Origin: Lithospermum erythrorhizon
Taxonomy: Eukaryota > Streptophyta > Magnoliopsida > Boraginales > Boraginaceae
DNA: 64,000 nt
NCBI GenBank assembly: GCA_019722365.1
Contig: JADFUC010000395.1
Span: 1-64,000, forward strand
Direction: 5' to 3'
Below the pieces are notes generated by a model. The model was not told the DNA's origin and did no database searches. It saw only the letters and a list, made by a program, of their open reading frames with translations. Shown in pieces: positions 32,801 through 47,070 of this stretch. The position numbers and the translations under genes were made by a program. Positions within the stretch are counted from its first letter, which is position 1; each line of letters opens with the position of its first letter.

Positions 32801-34790
32801 CGCTAAAACCCTTTTTTTCAGCTTAACTCACTCGACAAGACGGAATTTATCATCTGAAAATGATCAAGGACACTTCGATCATAGTTCAGTAATAATGGAG
32901 TCGCCAGATCCCATGACATTACAATGGAACCAAACTTACCAAATATTGTCTTGAGTCAAAGACTGTGGCTCAAAGTCACTGAGCTGCTGCAGAACTGCGG
33001 CCGCCCGCACAATTCAACGCTCGTAAATAGAGTTAAACCCCTCAGATGGATCAAGTGTGCGGTGGCCAACTCTAAAGGCCCTCGCCCAACCCTTGGACAA
33101 CCAAATATAAATGTGATACCCGAGGAAAGCTAGGTCCCTCGTGCGGAAAACCCTCGCCAAAATCAACCACATCAATTGGTGCAATCTATGGGGACCTATA
33201 ATCCCCCATAACAAATATCAGACTATGCGAGTGAGTCTCAACCCTCACCTCGGGAAATGGGACGTTATCACCGAGATGTCGGAAGTCCAAGATTCATGGT
33301 GATCATATCTAATTTCGACAATGAATCAAGTAACAGCAACACTCATGCCCCACTTGAAAACAAAGTACTCGAACCCGACCACGACCTAATAAATTTCAAT
33401 GACCCCATACACGACGTTCCAACTATCGGTCCGGTACGACTGACCACGCTTCAAGCGCACAATCTAAAAGGTCCTCTATAAGGGAAAACCGCCCATGCCA
33501 TAGGGGAAAAGTAACCACCCAATCCCTAAAAGTGCATTCAGGATATGACAAGGGCAAACAACCTTGTGAAGGCCGATGTCATAGTAAGAGATATCCAAAT
33601 TGTGCCTCTCGATTAGCAAAGATGCCGTGGGTGTAGTAACGTTGACTTACAAAATCAAGTTGACGAAGTTGAAGATACTCTAAATGCATCACCTCTCGGT
33701 CAAGACCAAATAAACACGCATCTACTATTCGATCGGCTAAGTGCCTACTAATATTTAAAGGATTTAGAATGTCAAGTTCAAAACGTTATGGATTTGAGTA
33801 TTCCAAGCATCACCAAGTCTGCCGAATTTCGGGCCATTTTGGGCGGAGCGATTTACGAGGCATGCAAGGGCCTTTCCTCCTCAAATAGCCTATCCTAATG
33901 TTCTCTAAATGGTTCCATAAACTACCACCGACTTCATGCTGTACTCGGCAAGATATGGTAGATCCTTTTATGGACAAATTTGGGGAACCATCGCAGCCAA
34001 TGAATACGGTAGCGCATACGATGGAGCTACTCCACACGGCTCTCGAGGAGGTGGTCGTAATAACATACCCAATTCCCCCACATCTAAAAGGTGACAATGA
34101 TTTCATTCTTCCATGGATTGAGGTACGGGCCCCTCAAGGAAAACTGAGCCTGTAACCACCGAACAAATCAAAATGAATTGTCAAAGCTAGTCATCCAAGA
34201 CATTAAGTTAAGAGGTCAAACCGTTGTTTGAAGTGATACGATCTAGAGCCTGTGAAGAAAGACATAGTGAGAAGCGACCAAAATCCCAAAGAAGTGGTCG
34301 AGCAAGGAAGGCCTACAAAAAAACTCATGAGCGGAACCTTTCAAAACGCAACGGGTAAGTGCCCTCGAGACGATGGGCCACAACGTAAAGCCTGTAAAGA
34401 ATTTATGCCGAATTAGAAGATAAGAGGATACTCCCGAAAGTTGGAAAAGATAAAAGCTCCTCCCAACCTGCAAGACCGTAAAAAGTTATCGCGAGTATCA
34501 TAAAGCACTACGGCCACGAACCGACGAGCGTACTCTCAAGCCGGAAATGTAGAAGCTAATCCGTAGAGATTAGTGAAAAGAGTTCGTGAGAAAAGATCAT
34601 ATGGGATCTCCTCGAAAAAGGAGGGGATTTCCTCCTCGCCAGGACCTATAAAGTGTCCACGCCGAGCTCACTGGCACTCAGCAGTATCCGACGGGAATAA
34701 CCGAAGCTGGATTTGATATCGGGGAGTTCTCCCGACAACTGGCGCATGCAGGGCCTCTTCACGCCAGACATCCCCACTCCATCATACAAC
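32801..34790 (+). pseudogene. gag region of a Tat/Athila-type gypsy element
   Basis: The plus strand frame at 33898-34155 contains MFSKWFHKLPPTSC followed by a DKFGEPSQPMNTVAHTMEL-like stretch. This matches the W-F-x-K-L-P-P ... F-x-x-x-F ... K-T-x-x-H-L layout of OTA-group gag capsids. Upstream, 33257-33481 is another open piece, rich in Asn/Asp. Stops separate the pieces. With the integrase piece at 47712-48251 in the same orientation, it may be the 5' half of one element split by later insertions, although RT was not found. Confidence 0.55.
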
Positions 34791-36617
34791 GGATTGATAG
34801 GGAGATCCCTGTTGAACGCGTTGAAGGGAAAATCTATGCAATTGTTCATAATCATAAACAAATAGCATACAAGATCATTTAAAAACACATAAAATTCCGA
34901 ATCACAAAAATATATAAATATATATATTTGGGGACATTGATTTGAGTACTTACAAATAGAGCGGAAAATTACCAACAAGTCCTTCACGGCTCTCCTTTGT
35001 ATTCCTAGCAATTAGCATCTCAATAGGAATTTGCCTCCAAGCATCCACACCAAAAGAAGTTGAATCACGTGATTGGATTTGCTAGAATTTCAAGAACAAT
35101 TGGATAACAAAATCAAGCCAAAATGGCTTGATACTAGGCTATGGAGAGGGGCGAGGCGTGTGAAAATATGGAGGTTGAAGATTAGGTTTTCCAACTTAAC
35201 ATCCTCTTTATATAGACACTCCTTTTAACCTCGACAAATTTCAACTCAGATGCATTAACAAGCCAACTCGTTAAATCGTTAACTAACTAAATGTTAACGA
35301 GTAAGTAACTAACAAGTTAATAATAAGCTTTACTAGTCAAACCATTAATTAAACTAGCAAGTTAATTAATTCGATTTCGTCGAATTTACTCGCCGATTTC
35401 AATCAACTCTCAATTTCGGCAAATCATGTATTTTAATTTTTGATTCATGAAATAAACTCAACGCCATCAGACAAGGCTAATCTTTCCGGCTCGATAATAG
35501 CGGTCGTATAATAATATAATTGACCATTATTATTATAATGATTATACACGGGATCTAGCAATCCGGCATAATTCCCGGTATTATCACAGAATGTGACTAA
35601 GAATTACAATTACTATGGTTAAATGTTCCATTTATGTAATCAAATTCTACAACTAGTAAATGAATCATATAACAATTAATACAATGGCATAATAAATGAA
35701 ACCAATAACTATTGATTTCCAATACTCCCACTTGCCCTTGGACGATTACTTTACAATTCCTTTGTCTCGCGATCTCTAGTCACAAGCTAACCATAAGAAG
35801 CTGCCATGAACAATCTACTCTACTTTCTTTTACTCGAACTATGAAACCATCGATAAACCGACAACGTCAAGCAAAATCACTATGATTCTCTCGAGGCCCG
35901 AGATCTTCCATGGTCAAGGATGGACAAATCCCTTTATAATCATCAACATTCATCGTTATACTCACCGCTGCTACCTAACATATGCCGTTATTTATTCCTC
36001 AAGCAGACGCTTCGACATACGTGCCAATAAAGCTCTTATAACATAGATAGTTATATACGAGGTCTAAGAATCGCTAAACTTCTCAGCTCTCTAAGCGTAA
36101 TTCATGTGACGTAGATATACATAGCTTCTATGATTTGCAAATGTCAAATCAGCCTCTTCAATTACGCAAACCGACAAATTAAGATCGGCTTGTAATTTCA
36201 TGCTTCTTATTATCCAATAAAATCGATCATCAATCATCACTATGCCGGTCATCTAATGCTAGTTGGTTTCAACATCATTATCGACCAGAATATTGATTAT
36301 CTTACGCTTCTAGACTCAAGAGGTTCTCTGTCAACACTTACATTGCCGCCTCTAGTAACTATGTATTTGCCTCATGATTTATTATTTAAACCAACTGTGA
36401 AACATAAATGACTATACGAATGAATTACGCATTCATATAATGTAGTTAACAATTAGATTATAAGACAAGAATTACCTTGTTCAATCAATTACTTGACTTA
36501 TTCTAGAAAGTAAATGAAATAGCTCCCATCAACTCACGACGTTTCGGCCTTTCTTTGATCTCTTTGAAATCAAACTCGATTTAATCACGTAATGGACAAA
36601 AGCACCATAAACCCACA
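34791..36617. mobile_element. Copia-like LTR and leader DNA, left part
   Basis: No coding. The 34830-35720 stretch resembles 12480-13520 (shared catcagacaag, attgaccat, ggcataataaa, attgatttc landmarks), so it is a repeat family, probably an LTR. After attgatttc comes ctcccacttgcc and a leader-like stretch with agctaaccat and gaacaatctactctactttc. It is interrupted at about 36618 by chromovirus 2. Copia membership is inference. Confidence 0.4.
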
Positions 36618-37895
36618 TGTCCTCAACAATCTATAAAATAATATACAAACCCACCATAAACCCAATCTTCTTTGTTTCGCTCGACGACGGCTCACTTACA
36701 AACCCATCAGTTCTCAAATAAAACCCATAAAACAATATACAACGGACAAAAGCAGTTTTAAGAAAAAAAATCCATCGTGGTATTTCCTAACCACACACTT
36801 ACAACAACATACAACAAACATCTTGCACAAAATATCTACAACGACTAGTCTGAAATCCCAAAATACACCAAGTACAGACAACCGAATACAATCCAAAAAA
36901 TAACTAAACTGCGAGGATCTATCAAGCACCCGTCAAGCCACCTAAAGCTCTAAAGACGATCACTGATCAAGCTCGAAGAACGCCACAAAGACCACCCGCC
37001 AACCTCGCACAAATGAAAAATGCCGCCCATACGAATAGTGGTGTGCCTACTTGCTTAGCGAATACTTATCTCAAGAGCGGATAACTTGACACTCTATTAG
37101 CCAGTAATTTAAAATCACTAGTTTCAGATGATGTATAGGTATTTCAAAATGTTACGCAACGTGATGGCCATTATCTAAAATCATCCGCGTATTCATTGTC
37201 AAAATGCATAATTTATAGGCTCACAACCAAAGATATAAATATTTCGACAAAGAGCATTCAACAAAGATAATCACGATTTTCCAAAACAAATGGCTAACAA
37301 TAATCTAAATAAACTAATAACACTATTCTATCACCAACACGTAAAGCACACCACGACTATACCACTAGACCACCCAACACTACAACTCTGCCAACAACAC
37401 TAATACTACTCAACTCCACACTACAACTCAATCGACTCAAACAACTGAGTCAACTCATATCAACTCGTATCAACTCATATCAACTCATATCCGGTTTTCT
37501 ACAACTAATGCCAAGCATATAATCACCTCAACCTAGAAGAAACTTATGTCCGTCGACATAACCTATCACCGAATCGTAACGAGGTAATGGCAAATATACC
37601 ACCTTTTATACCGAGGATAAGGAACAATACCGATAACACAACTCACACACATCAACAACTCCGCACTTATTCAGTTAGGCGCACAACACCGGTAGTACAA
37701 CCTACACATATATCAACAACTCCTCAACAACTCATGTTATGTCAATCCAACCAACAAGACAATCTCTAAACATCAAATGACCAAAATAGTCCCTGAAATC
37801 AACTCATCCTAGTTCTAATCTAACCTCCTTTCAAAATACCTACCTAATCCCATAATACAACACATACAATCCAACCGCTTAAATAATCAACACAT

Positions 37896-37914
37896 GATAT
37901 ATATATATATATAA
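37896..37914. repeat. (AT)n microsatellite in the 3' LTR
   Basis: About 19 bases of alternating AT, with an equivalent run in the partner LTR at about 45645-45664. Confidence 0.9.
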
Positions 37915-38289
37915 CACGCTCACAACTTCAATGAGCGCAACACATTCAATAAAAGTAAATTAATTTACACCCACGAGATAATACTCACCTTGGCTAACAA
38001 CGAATATCGCTCACCTATTTAGTCCATGTGTCTCTTCCTAATGATCCGCGCTAAATCACACATACCCAAAAATTTACAATTAATACTTACTACAATTTTA
38101 ACCTCATCACATTTAAGTTTTAACCATCCAACCTAACAATATTTTAGTTTCCAATTTAACAATTCTAGGTGGAAAAGATTACTATACACGTTTAACCGAC
38201 AAATAAAACAATAATATTTCAACCACAACATCCTCCATTCCGCCCTCACCCGACAATCTAATTTAACACTTTAAACAACTTCTAATCAA

Positions 38290-38433
<144 letters not shown>

Positions 38434-39689
38434 ATTTCAAACCAATTACCCATTTTTAACATACTCCTCTATTCAACATAAAAATTAATACTTTAACTCA
38501 ACAACGAATTCAACTCTTATAACAACTATTCCAAAGCTCAATCATATTTTTATAACACTTCTAGATGCAATTTGGTTAAAAGTCAACCGAAAAAGTCAAC
38601 TCCTTCCGAAAAGTCAACATAAGTCTAAACATCCTATTTCTTCCAAAGAACCTCCAAAGATTTAACCTTCATCAAAACATGTCTAACTCCAAATTCTACA
38701 AAGTGTCAACGAAAAGTCAACGAATTCACATCAACAATATTTCAACCCCCAAAAATCGATTATTATAGCTTCTAACCACATAATTCAAAGTTTACGATAA
38801 CTCTATACCATTTTAAAGCCTTCAAACTCAAGTCAATCCCAAAGTCAACTAAAGTCAAACCTTCCATAATTCATGAAATACTCAAAAATTTTCCAACTTT
38901 AACTCTAAATCAACTAGTTTAAAGGTCTAAGAACTTATTATTACAATTTAGAACAAATTAATAAAAGTCAACTAAAAGTCAACTATCTCAAATCTCATGA
39001 AATATCCCAAAAGATTCAAGTTTTCAATTGCTTCAGATGGCGATTTGTGGAAAGAAGATAACCCAACTTTTTTATCTTCGAGCAACAAAGAATTGAAGAA
39101 ACGAAAGAAGAATCTTTTTAAAAAAGGGAAGGTTGTCTGCCAAGGTGAAGGCGGGTTTGCTGATTGATGATAGTCTATAATGGAGTGGAGCTGTGAGATA
39201 TAAAGATAATGATTAGTCCCGTATTTATGCTTTATTTCTCCACTTCTCGTGTTTAAATCTTAATGAAAATGAATCCAAATATATTATTTTTAGTGACATA
39301 AATTACTGCCCATCTAATACTAGTCTCAGTTATCGATTTTATTACAAAAGTATTTAGACTATTTCCGGGTCCCACCACCAACCGATATATAATACAATTT
39401 AATCACTTAAAGCGAATCGGGTTATTCTGGGCCTACCCCACCTAATAAAATTTCGCTTCAAAATTTGCTCAACACTTACTCGCCCCATTTCCCAATTCAC
39501 TTATCTCAATATTTTAAATATTTCATCATCACTCTTATTCTCGTGAGTACATGTTATATCACATTACTCAATCATAACTTTTCTCAACCTAAAAAAATAA
39601 ATAAATTACATTGTAACACAAATTCTAACAACTAACCTTATATTTCAAAAAGACGCGATATCGATCCGACATCTCCTCTCTGCCTTACG

Positions 39690-39790
39690 TGTGTTCTCCG
39701 CTTTGTTGGTTTCTACCACAACACCTTTACTAAAGCCACATCTTTATTTCAATACTTTTTCCTTTCGACGAGAATTTTCACCGTTTGTTC
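39690..39790 (-). pseudogene. Chromodomain remnant of chromovirus 2
   Basis: The minus strand encodes VALVKVLW, then a stop, then frames giving an EHTW-like ending. Gypsy chromodomains have V-K-V-L-W-R-N-H-x-x-E-E-A-T-W. Position after the integrase end and before the LTR supports the call. Stops make it non-functional here. Confidence 0.6.
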
Positions 39791-39829
39791 GTGACGTAGC
39801 GTCCTCTTCCAAGCTCAATTGCCAGACTC

Positions 39830-40840
39830 CGTGATACGGTGATCCATCCGGGATATACTTCCTAAACAAGACACACGGAAGACATTATAAATTCACTCCA
39901 CTCGAGGCAATGCTAAAGGATAGGCCACCGGACCAACTCTATCCAAAAAATCTCATACTGACCGATATATCGACTCAACTTCTCTCTTCCCGAATCTCAA
40001 CACCTTCCACCTGGATACCTCAAGAATACTCTTTATCACCACCTCTCAAACATTAAATCTACTCGGCTACCATCCGTAGATACATCTTTTGTCTATCTTG
40101 CTCCACTTTCAAGTGTTGTTGTATCAATTTTATTCTTTCCATCGACCATTCCACTAACTCCGAACCATATATTTTTCTATCTCCTACTTCATTCCAACAT
40201 ACTGGTTCCATTTCGCCGCATAACGCCAAATGCCATCTCAATACCTACAAAGGAAGCTATTATTATATGTAACTCCATCTTAGGCAATTCATCATCCCAC
40301 TTCCGAAAAATTTCTGAACATACAAGCCCAAGAAATATATCCTCCAATGTTTGAATTGTCCTCTCTGAATTTCGCCCATCGGATCGGATAAAATGATGTA
40401 CTCAAATTAACCTTCGACCCCATCACTAAATCCTTTTCCAAAACTGAGGTGAATCAGATCTCGATCCGACACAATGGATACCAAGCATTCTGATGCACCT
40501 GCACACCGATCAACATACACCCCTCGCTAACCGGCTTCTCCGACCGCGAGTCGATTTAATTGGTAAAGAATGAAAGCCGATTTCGAGAAGTCTATCCACT
40601 ATCACCCAAATATCATTCTTTTCTCAATGTCCTCAGAGTCCGAAACAAAATCCATCGTAATATGCCCAAGTCCACTTAGAACAGAAGGGGTCAGAACAAC
40701 CTCGCCGGATGTCTCAGGTTAATCTTCACTTGTCGACAAGTCAAATATTTTGGATATGCTTAGCAATTTTCCTCTTCACGTTAGCTAACAATACACGCTC
40801 TTAAGTTTCTATACATCTTTGTACCACTGTGATGCATATT
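39830..40840 (-). pseudogene. Integrase remnant of chromovirus 2
   Basis: Minus-strand order: HHSGTKMYR (His pair of the zinc module) near 40800-40835, YLTCRQVK (Cys pair) near 40735-40765 and HPARLF near 40700. Next comes MDFVSDS (first catalytic Asp of the D,D-35-E core) near 40620-40650 and then IWVIVDRL-like phrases near 40590. CWNEVGDRKIYGSELV and IKLIQQHLKVEQDRQK follow at 40241-40080, and LRKYIPDGSP at 39837-39866. Together these cover the zinc-binding, catalytic and C-terminal parts. Multiple frameshifts are present. The second Asp and the Glu could not be read with confidence. Confidence 0.75.
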
Positions 40841-41109
40841 ATACGGAGTATTATGAGCTTCGGCCCAAAATCTCCCTTTTAACTCCCCGAGTAAGGCACG
40901 AATAATCTACCATGCATCAGTGGCCCCATCATCTCTCACCACAAAGTCCCGATCTTCCGCTTTCACTTCTTCGACATCTTCGTAACTTCTCATCTTTCTG
41001 TTGCCACTCGAGTATTCGATCAAGAAGAACCGGTCGAACTCTTATTTGCGCCAACAAACCGCCATCAACTCCTACTCCAAAATTAACACCAAGTTGCTTC
41101 ATTTCATTC

Positions 41110-41300
41110 AATGGCTCCTTAACCTTCCTTACTTCTACTCTAATGCATCAACTACCACATTCGCTTCTAGACGATAATTAACGGATACATCATAACGCTT
41201 AATAAACTCCATCCACCTTCACTGCCTCATATTTAAATCTCTTTATGAGGCAAGTACTTCCAAACTCTGCGGTCGGTAAAAATCCGACATGTCACAATCA
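41110..41300 (-). pseudogene. RNase H remnant of chromovirus 2
   Basis: The minus strand shows LEANVVVDAL near 41143-41175, equivalent to KANVVADAL at the end of gypsy RNase H. Upstream a phrase near 41210-41280 corresponds to the D-H-x-S-L-K-Y area. Position between RT and integrase supports it. Confidence 0.6.
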
Positions 41301-41702
41301 TACAAATAAAGCGCCTCCAAATCTTGCGCGAACACAATCACAGGTAACTCCAAATCATGCGTCGGATAATTTTTCCTATGATTTTTTCAACCTGCCGCGA
41401 CGCAGAAAGGCTACTACCTACTACGCTTTATTAGTACACATCCCAACCCCTCGATGCGAAGCATCACTATATTAATTACATAGCCATCTATCTGACGGGA
41501 AGAAATAACAAAGGGTGGTCAGCTCTCTTTCAACTCATTAAAGCACCATTCACAATCCTCACTCCAAACAAATGGAACTCTCTCTTCAGTCAATCCTCGT
41601 CGCCGGCATTGCAATAATTTTGTCTTGTATAAATCTCCGATAATATCCCGCTAGACCCAGAAAACTTCTTATTTCCGTAACACTTCAAGGGTCGCCTCTA
41701 AT

Positions 41703-42245
41703 TCACGCTACCAACTTTTGAGGATCAACACTAATACCCTCTCCCAAATCACATTTAATCTTTAAAAATGTACTCCTTTCCCAACCAAATTCACACTTGG
41801 AAAATTTAGCATACAATTCATTTCTCCTCAAGGTCTCCAGCACAATTCTCAAGTGCTCTTCATGCTCTCCCTCACTACTAGAATATATCAAAATGTCATC
41901 AATAAACACCACCACAAACTTATCCAAATAAGAGCGGAACACCCGATTCATAAGGTCCATAAATGTTGCGGGTGCATTCGTCAACCCAAACGGCATCACC
42001 AAAAACTCATAGTGCCCATATCTTGTTCTAAATGCCGACTTCGATACATCATCCTCCTTAATCCTCAACTGATGGTAACCTGACCTCAAATCAATCTTAG
42101 AAAATACACGGGCATCCCTCAATTGATCGAACAGATTATCAATCCTAGGCAAAGGATATCGATTCTTAATTGTTACTTTATTCAACCGGCCTTTAATCAA
42201 TAAACAACCTCGTGACATCCATCTTTCTTTGACAAACAAAAACAA
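41703..42245 (-). pseudogene. Reverse transcriptase of chromovirus 2, best-preserved domain
   Basis: A 180-codon open frame. In order it has [82 protein letters not shown] (catalytic Asp pair) and [10 protein letters not shown]. These are the conserved RT blocks of Ty3/gypsy pol in their normal spacing. The N-terminal fingers and the thumb/connection are truncated by stops. Such an enzyme copies element RNA to DNA in virus-like particles, but this piece alone would not work. Confidence 0.9.
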
Positions 42246-42794
42246 GACCTCTAAGCAACTACTGGTCGAATCCTAATCCTCTTTATCCAACAATTGCAAT
42301 CGAAGCCTCAACTCTTCAACTGGGCAGAGCCATTCTATAAGGCGCCATAGAATCGGAGTAGTACCGTGAAGTAAATCCCCATGGAAAAACTCCACCACTG
42401 CGACAGAGAAAGCCCTGCAACTCCTCAGAAACACACGACATACTCACCACGACACGCACCTTTCTTAGTTAAATCCTCCCATTTGCTTCAACATAGGCAG
42501 CATACCTCCAATACATCTCATTTCTAATGATCTTAAGTGGGCAACTAAAGAAGAAATGAGACAAGAGGAAAGAATTTTCTATCACCTAGGAAAAAGATCT
42601 TAGATTTTACAGACTGTAGATTTCAATCTTCTTAAGATGACAATCTATCACCGCACGATGTCACCTAACCACCCATCCCCAAAATAGCGTCAAAATCATT
42701 TATCTCAAAAAGGAAGTAGATCTATCTCCGTACATTGATTTTCAATACTTAAGGGATGGCAATTTCATCAATCTTAACAAACTTCCTACCAAAA

Positions 42795-42930
42795 TTAGAA
42801 GCTCGTACGGCAAGAATTTCTTGAGTTATAGGAATACGCTGAGAATTCCAAAAGATATGAAAGAATGAGTAGCTCCGTAATCAAACAAGACTTTAGCTTT
42901 AACCCACATAATTTCGTAGTACCCGTCACC
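42795..42930 (-). pseudogene. Protease remnant of chromovirus 2
   Basis: The minus strand reads KVLFDYGATHS at about 42863-42899. The active-site triad normally is D-S/T-G and here D-Y-G, exactly as in chromovirus 1. It lies between gag and RT. The frame around it is broken. Confidence 0.6.
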
Positions 42931-43091
42931 ACTGAGCACTCCGAGCCTGGCCGTACCCCAAATACCACCACGCCCAACTCCCACCCCACTGAGCTCAGTC
43001 CAAAGAATAACGCCACTCCCAAGTTATTTCCAGCCCACCTAATTCCTGCCTCCACGGCCTCAGAATGGCCCAATTTACCCCCTCTCGAGAT

Positions 43092-44282
43092 CTACCCTCG
43101 CGAATTGTACCGACGATTTAAGTACTCGCACCACTCACTCAAGGCACGTAGACAATCCTCATAATACGCTCCGTGCCGCTGACAACGGTAACAGAGCATC
43201 TCCCTCTCCCGACAATCATGTATCAAATGACCAGTCTGGCCGCAACAGAAACACCTGGCACCACTCGGAACTCTAGGGATACCTCCCTGAGACCCACCAG
43301 ATCTAGTAAAACGCCAAGGTATAGTCGTCGAATAACTCGTATTTAACAACTGCACCGAAAGATTCCTCGACTGACGAAGTCTGGCCGGGACATCCTCCTC
43401 TCGCCGAAATCTCGAATCAGGTCCACTAGTACCAAACGCCTCGTCGTCCCCTCTTGCCCCGCTGGCTTCAGGCTCAGCTAACTCCATCTCGAATTCTCAA
43501 CGCAACATTTTTCAACCTACGAAAACCAGCGGCGTCAACAATGACGTGACGCGGGCGGATCTCCCATCTCATCCCGCCACAAATCGCTAATCTTCTATTC
43601 CCGCCGCATACAGCAGACGCACGCGGCATAACTCGCGAAATCCTCTCTATTCATCCACGTAACGCTCACCCCGAGTCATTAGAATTAGATCTCTCTCTAA
43701 GGCAAATATACGGGTACTAAGCAATAATTCTCCTGAATAGCACTACAAAGCGCTCCCAAGACACCGGACCCTCTCCTCTAGCAGTCAGAGATAACCGTAG
43801 ATTACCCCACCAATCACGAGCACTCTCATGCACCGTAGTGGCGAACCCCACCTCACCACCTCAATGCCCATCGGCCCGAAATGGTGCCCAAGTCTCTAAT
43901 GAACTCCAATCTTCAATCTGTACCAAATCCAAAGAACTGGGGATCTCTTTCAGAATCGGCCGAAGAGCTTACTGAACTCAACCTCCTATCAATGCTATCC
44001 GTGTAATGCATTCGTGTCCTCTAACATCCGACTCATCCTCGCAAATGCGACGACCGATCGTGACGCATCCGAACTCGGGCTGCCTCACACCGGCTCATTC
44101 TCGCCCCCACAACTCACTGGGGCTGGCCTACCGCCTCGGGCTCTACCTCCAGTACCCCTCGGTCTACCGCGGGCACCTCTCGTGGCACGGGTCACCCCAC
44201 GCTGCCTACCCCGCGAATCCTCACGCCTACTTAAAAAATGAAAGAAAAGACTTGCACCTCCAAAAACACTGCTAACTAACAC
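43092..44282 (-). pseudogene. gag of chromovirus 2 with CCHC zinc knuckle
   Basis: Two open pieces. The right one (44282-44085) holds the Arg/Gly-rich start (RGARGRPRGTGGRARGGR). The left one (43487-43092) holds MELAEPEASGARG, an Arg/Ser linker and CFCCGQTGHLIHDC, a perfect C-x2-C-x4-H-x4-C nucleic-acid-binding knuckle. It is followed by MLCYRCQRHGAYYEDC, a second knuckle-like block with C-x2-C and a more distant C. Capsid core motifs between the pieces are broken. Confidence 0.8.
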
Positions 44283-44346
44283 AACTCAAAGAAAACATAC
44301 ACAATAGCATATAACCACTGCATAAACTACATAATCCGAAACCTAC

Positions 44347-44361
44347 GCTCGACAATTAAAT
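44347..44361 (-). other. Degenerate primer-binding site of chromovirus 2
   Basis: gctcgacaattaaa lies immediately left of the 5' LTR and resembles gctctgatacca, the complement of a tRNA-Met primer site, with deletions. Support is mostly positional. Confidence 0.3.
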
Positions 44362-47070
44362 TGTAATCTAATGTGTCGGCCCGAGGTTAATCGCCCAAAT
44401 TTAGACACCGAGTCACCGCCACGGATTTACTCAATTTACAAACCCAATTGGCCCCTCAAATAAACCCATAAAATAATATACAACGGACAAGAGTAGTTTT
44501 TAAGAAAAAGAATCCATCGTGGTATTTCCTAACCACACACTTACAACAACATACAACAAAACACGCACAAAATATCTACAACAACTAGTAAAGTAAAATC
44601 CCCCAAAATACACTAAGTACTGCATAACCGAATACAATCCAAAAACAACGAGATCAAGGGAGATCTACCGCCAACCGCCGCTCACCTAGGCTCTATGTAC
44701 TATCACCAACAAGCTCGAAAAACGCTACAAAGACCACCTCACAACTCATTAATAAATGAAAAAATGCCGCCCATAGCGAATGTGGGCGAAGCTACGGTTT
44801 TAGGTGAATACTTTCATATCTCAAGAGCGGACATTAACCCACACTCGATGAGCTTAATTTAGAATCACTAGTTTTGCATGATGGGACAGGTATTTCAAAA
44901 TGTTATGCTATGTATGGCCATTATATAAAAACTAGTCCGCAAGATTCACATTGTCAAATGCATATTTATAAAGTCATTAACCAAATATAAATATTTCTAC
45001 CGAAAGATAATCATGTATTTTCCAAAAATGACAACAATACCCAAATAAATCCATAACTCTATTCTATCAACAAGGTAAAAGCATTAATTACCGATTGCTA
45101 CTGTATTCACCCAACACTACAACTCCGCTAACAACACTAATACTATCTAACTCTACACTCATAACTCAATCGACTAAACAACCGAAGTCAATTCAATCAA
45201 CCATATCAACTCGTGATCAACTCATATCAACTCATGTCCGGCCTTTCTACAACTAACACGCGCATATAATCAACCTCAACTCCTAGAAGAAACTTATGTC
45301 TGCCGACATAAGCTATCACCGAATCGTAACGAGGCAATGGCTAAATGAGCACCACCTATACCGAGGATATGCATAATAATGGGATAGCATAACTCACACA
45401 CATCAACAACTCCGCACTTATTCCATAATATAAGGCACAATACCGGCAAGCATAACCTACACATATATCAACAATTCCTCAACAACTACGTTATGCCAAT
45501 CCAACCAACAAGACACCCTAAACATCAAAATGACCAAAATAGTCCTGGAAATCAACTCATCCTAGTTCGACCCAACTCATTTCAAAACACCTACGGATCG
45601 CATAAAACAACACATACAATCCAACTACGCAAATAATCAACACATAGATATATATATATATATAACACGCCTACAACTTCATCGAGTGCAACACATCTAC
45701 AAAAAATTAAATTATCTATACCCGCGCGAGATAAATACTCACACGGCTAACAACGAATATCGCTTTCACCTACTTAGTCCACGTGTCTCTTCCTACGATC
45801 CGCTTAATCACATACCCAAAATTCTATAATTAATAATACTACAATTTTAAATCTTATCACATTTAATTTTAACTATCCAACCTTAACAATATTTTAGTTT
45901 CCAATTTAACGATTCTAGGTGGAAAAGATTACTATACGTTTAACCGACAAATAAAATAATAATATTTCAACCACAACATCCTCCATTCCAAATGGCCCCT
46001 TACCCGACACCCAATTTTTCTAACACTTTAAACAACTTCTAATCAATCCAAAAATCAATTTTCTCAAACCAATTACCCATTTTTAACATAATTCTATTCA
46101 ACATAAAAATTAATACTTTAACTCCAACAACTAATTCAACTCTTATAACAACTATTCCAAAGCTCAATCATATTTTTATAATACTTAGATGCAATTTGCT
46201 AAAAGTCAACCGAAAAGTCAACTCGTTTATGAAAAGTCAACATAAGCTCCAAACATCCTATTTCTTCCAAAAGTATAACCTCCAAGTATTTAACCTTCAT
46301 CAAACACGCTAACCTAAATTCTACAAAGGTCAACGAAAAGTCAACGAATTACATCACATTTCAACCCCAAAAATCGATTATTATAGCTTCTAACCACATA
46401 CAATTCAAGCTTAGATGATAACTATACCATTTTAAAGCTTCAAACTCGAAGTCAACTCAAAGTCAACTAAAGTCAAACCTTCCATAATTCATGAAGACTA
46501 AAAAGTTTTCCAACTTTACTCTAAATCAACTAGTTTAAAGTGTCTAAGAACTTATTATTACAATTTGTAATCTAATTAGCAAAGTTAACTAGTAAAGTCA
46601 ACTATCTCAAATCTCATTTAAATACCCCAAAAGATTCAAGCTCGCTTACCTTGTTTCAGAGGACGATGGTGGGGGTGCCAAGATAACCCAACTTTTTATC
46701 TTCGAGCAACAACAACAAAAAGCGAATGTTAAAATGAAAGAAATTTTTTAGCCGGGAAGGGCTCGTCTGCCAAGAGGGGAAAGGTTAAGTGGGTCAGCGG
46801 GATTTTTGGATGATAATGAATAGTAGAGTGGAGTCAAGTAGATATAAAGATAACGACAAGTTCCGCTTATTTACATGGGTTTTATTTCTCCACTTCGTGT
46901 TTAAATCTGTTCTAAAAACGTAATCCAAATATATTATCTCCCGTGAAATAAATTACTACCCATCTAATACTAGTCTCGTATATCAATTTTATTACGTGCT
47001 ATTTAGACTATTTCTCGATCCCACTCACCAACCGATATATTAATACAATTTAATCGGCCAGCGCGTAATT
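44362..47070 (-). repeat. 5' LTR of chromovirus 2
   Basis: Partner of 36618-39428 with the same landmarks, including the TA run (about 45645), cacgtgtctcttcct and nine gtcaa(c) motifs in 46196-46610. It lacks the long A tract. Left end taken at tgtaatc and right end near cgcgtaattt, both uncertain by about 15 bases. Confidence 0.85.
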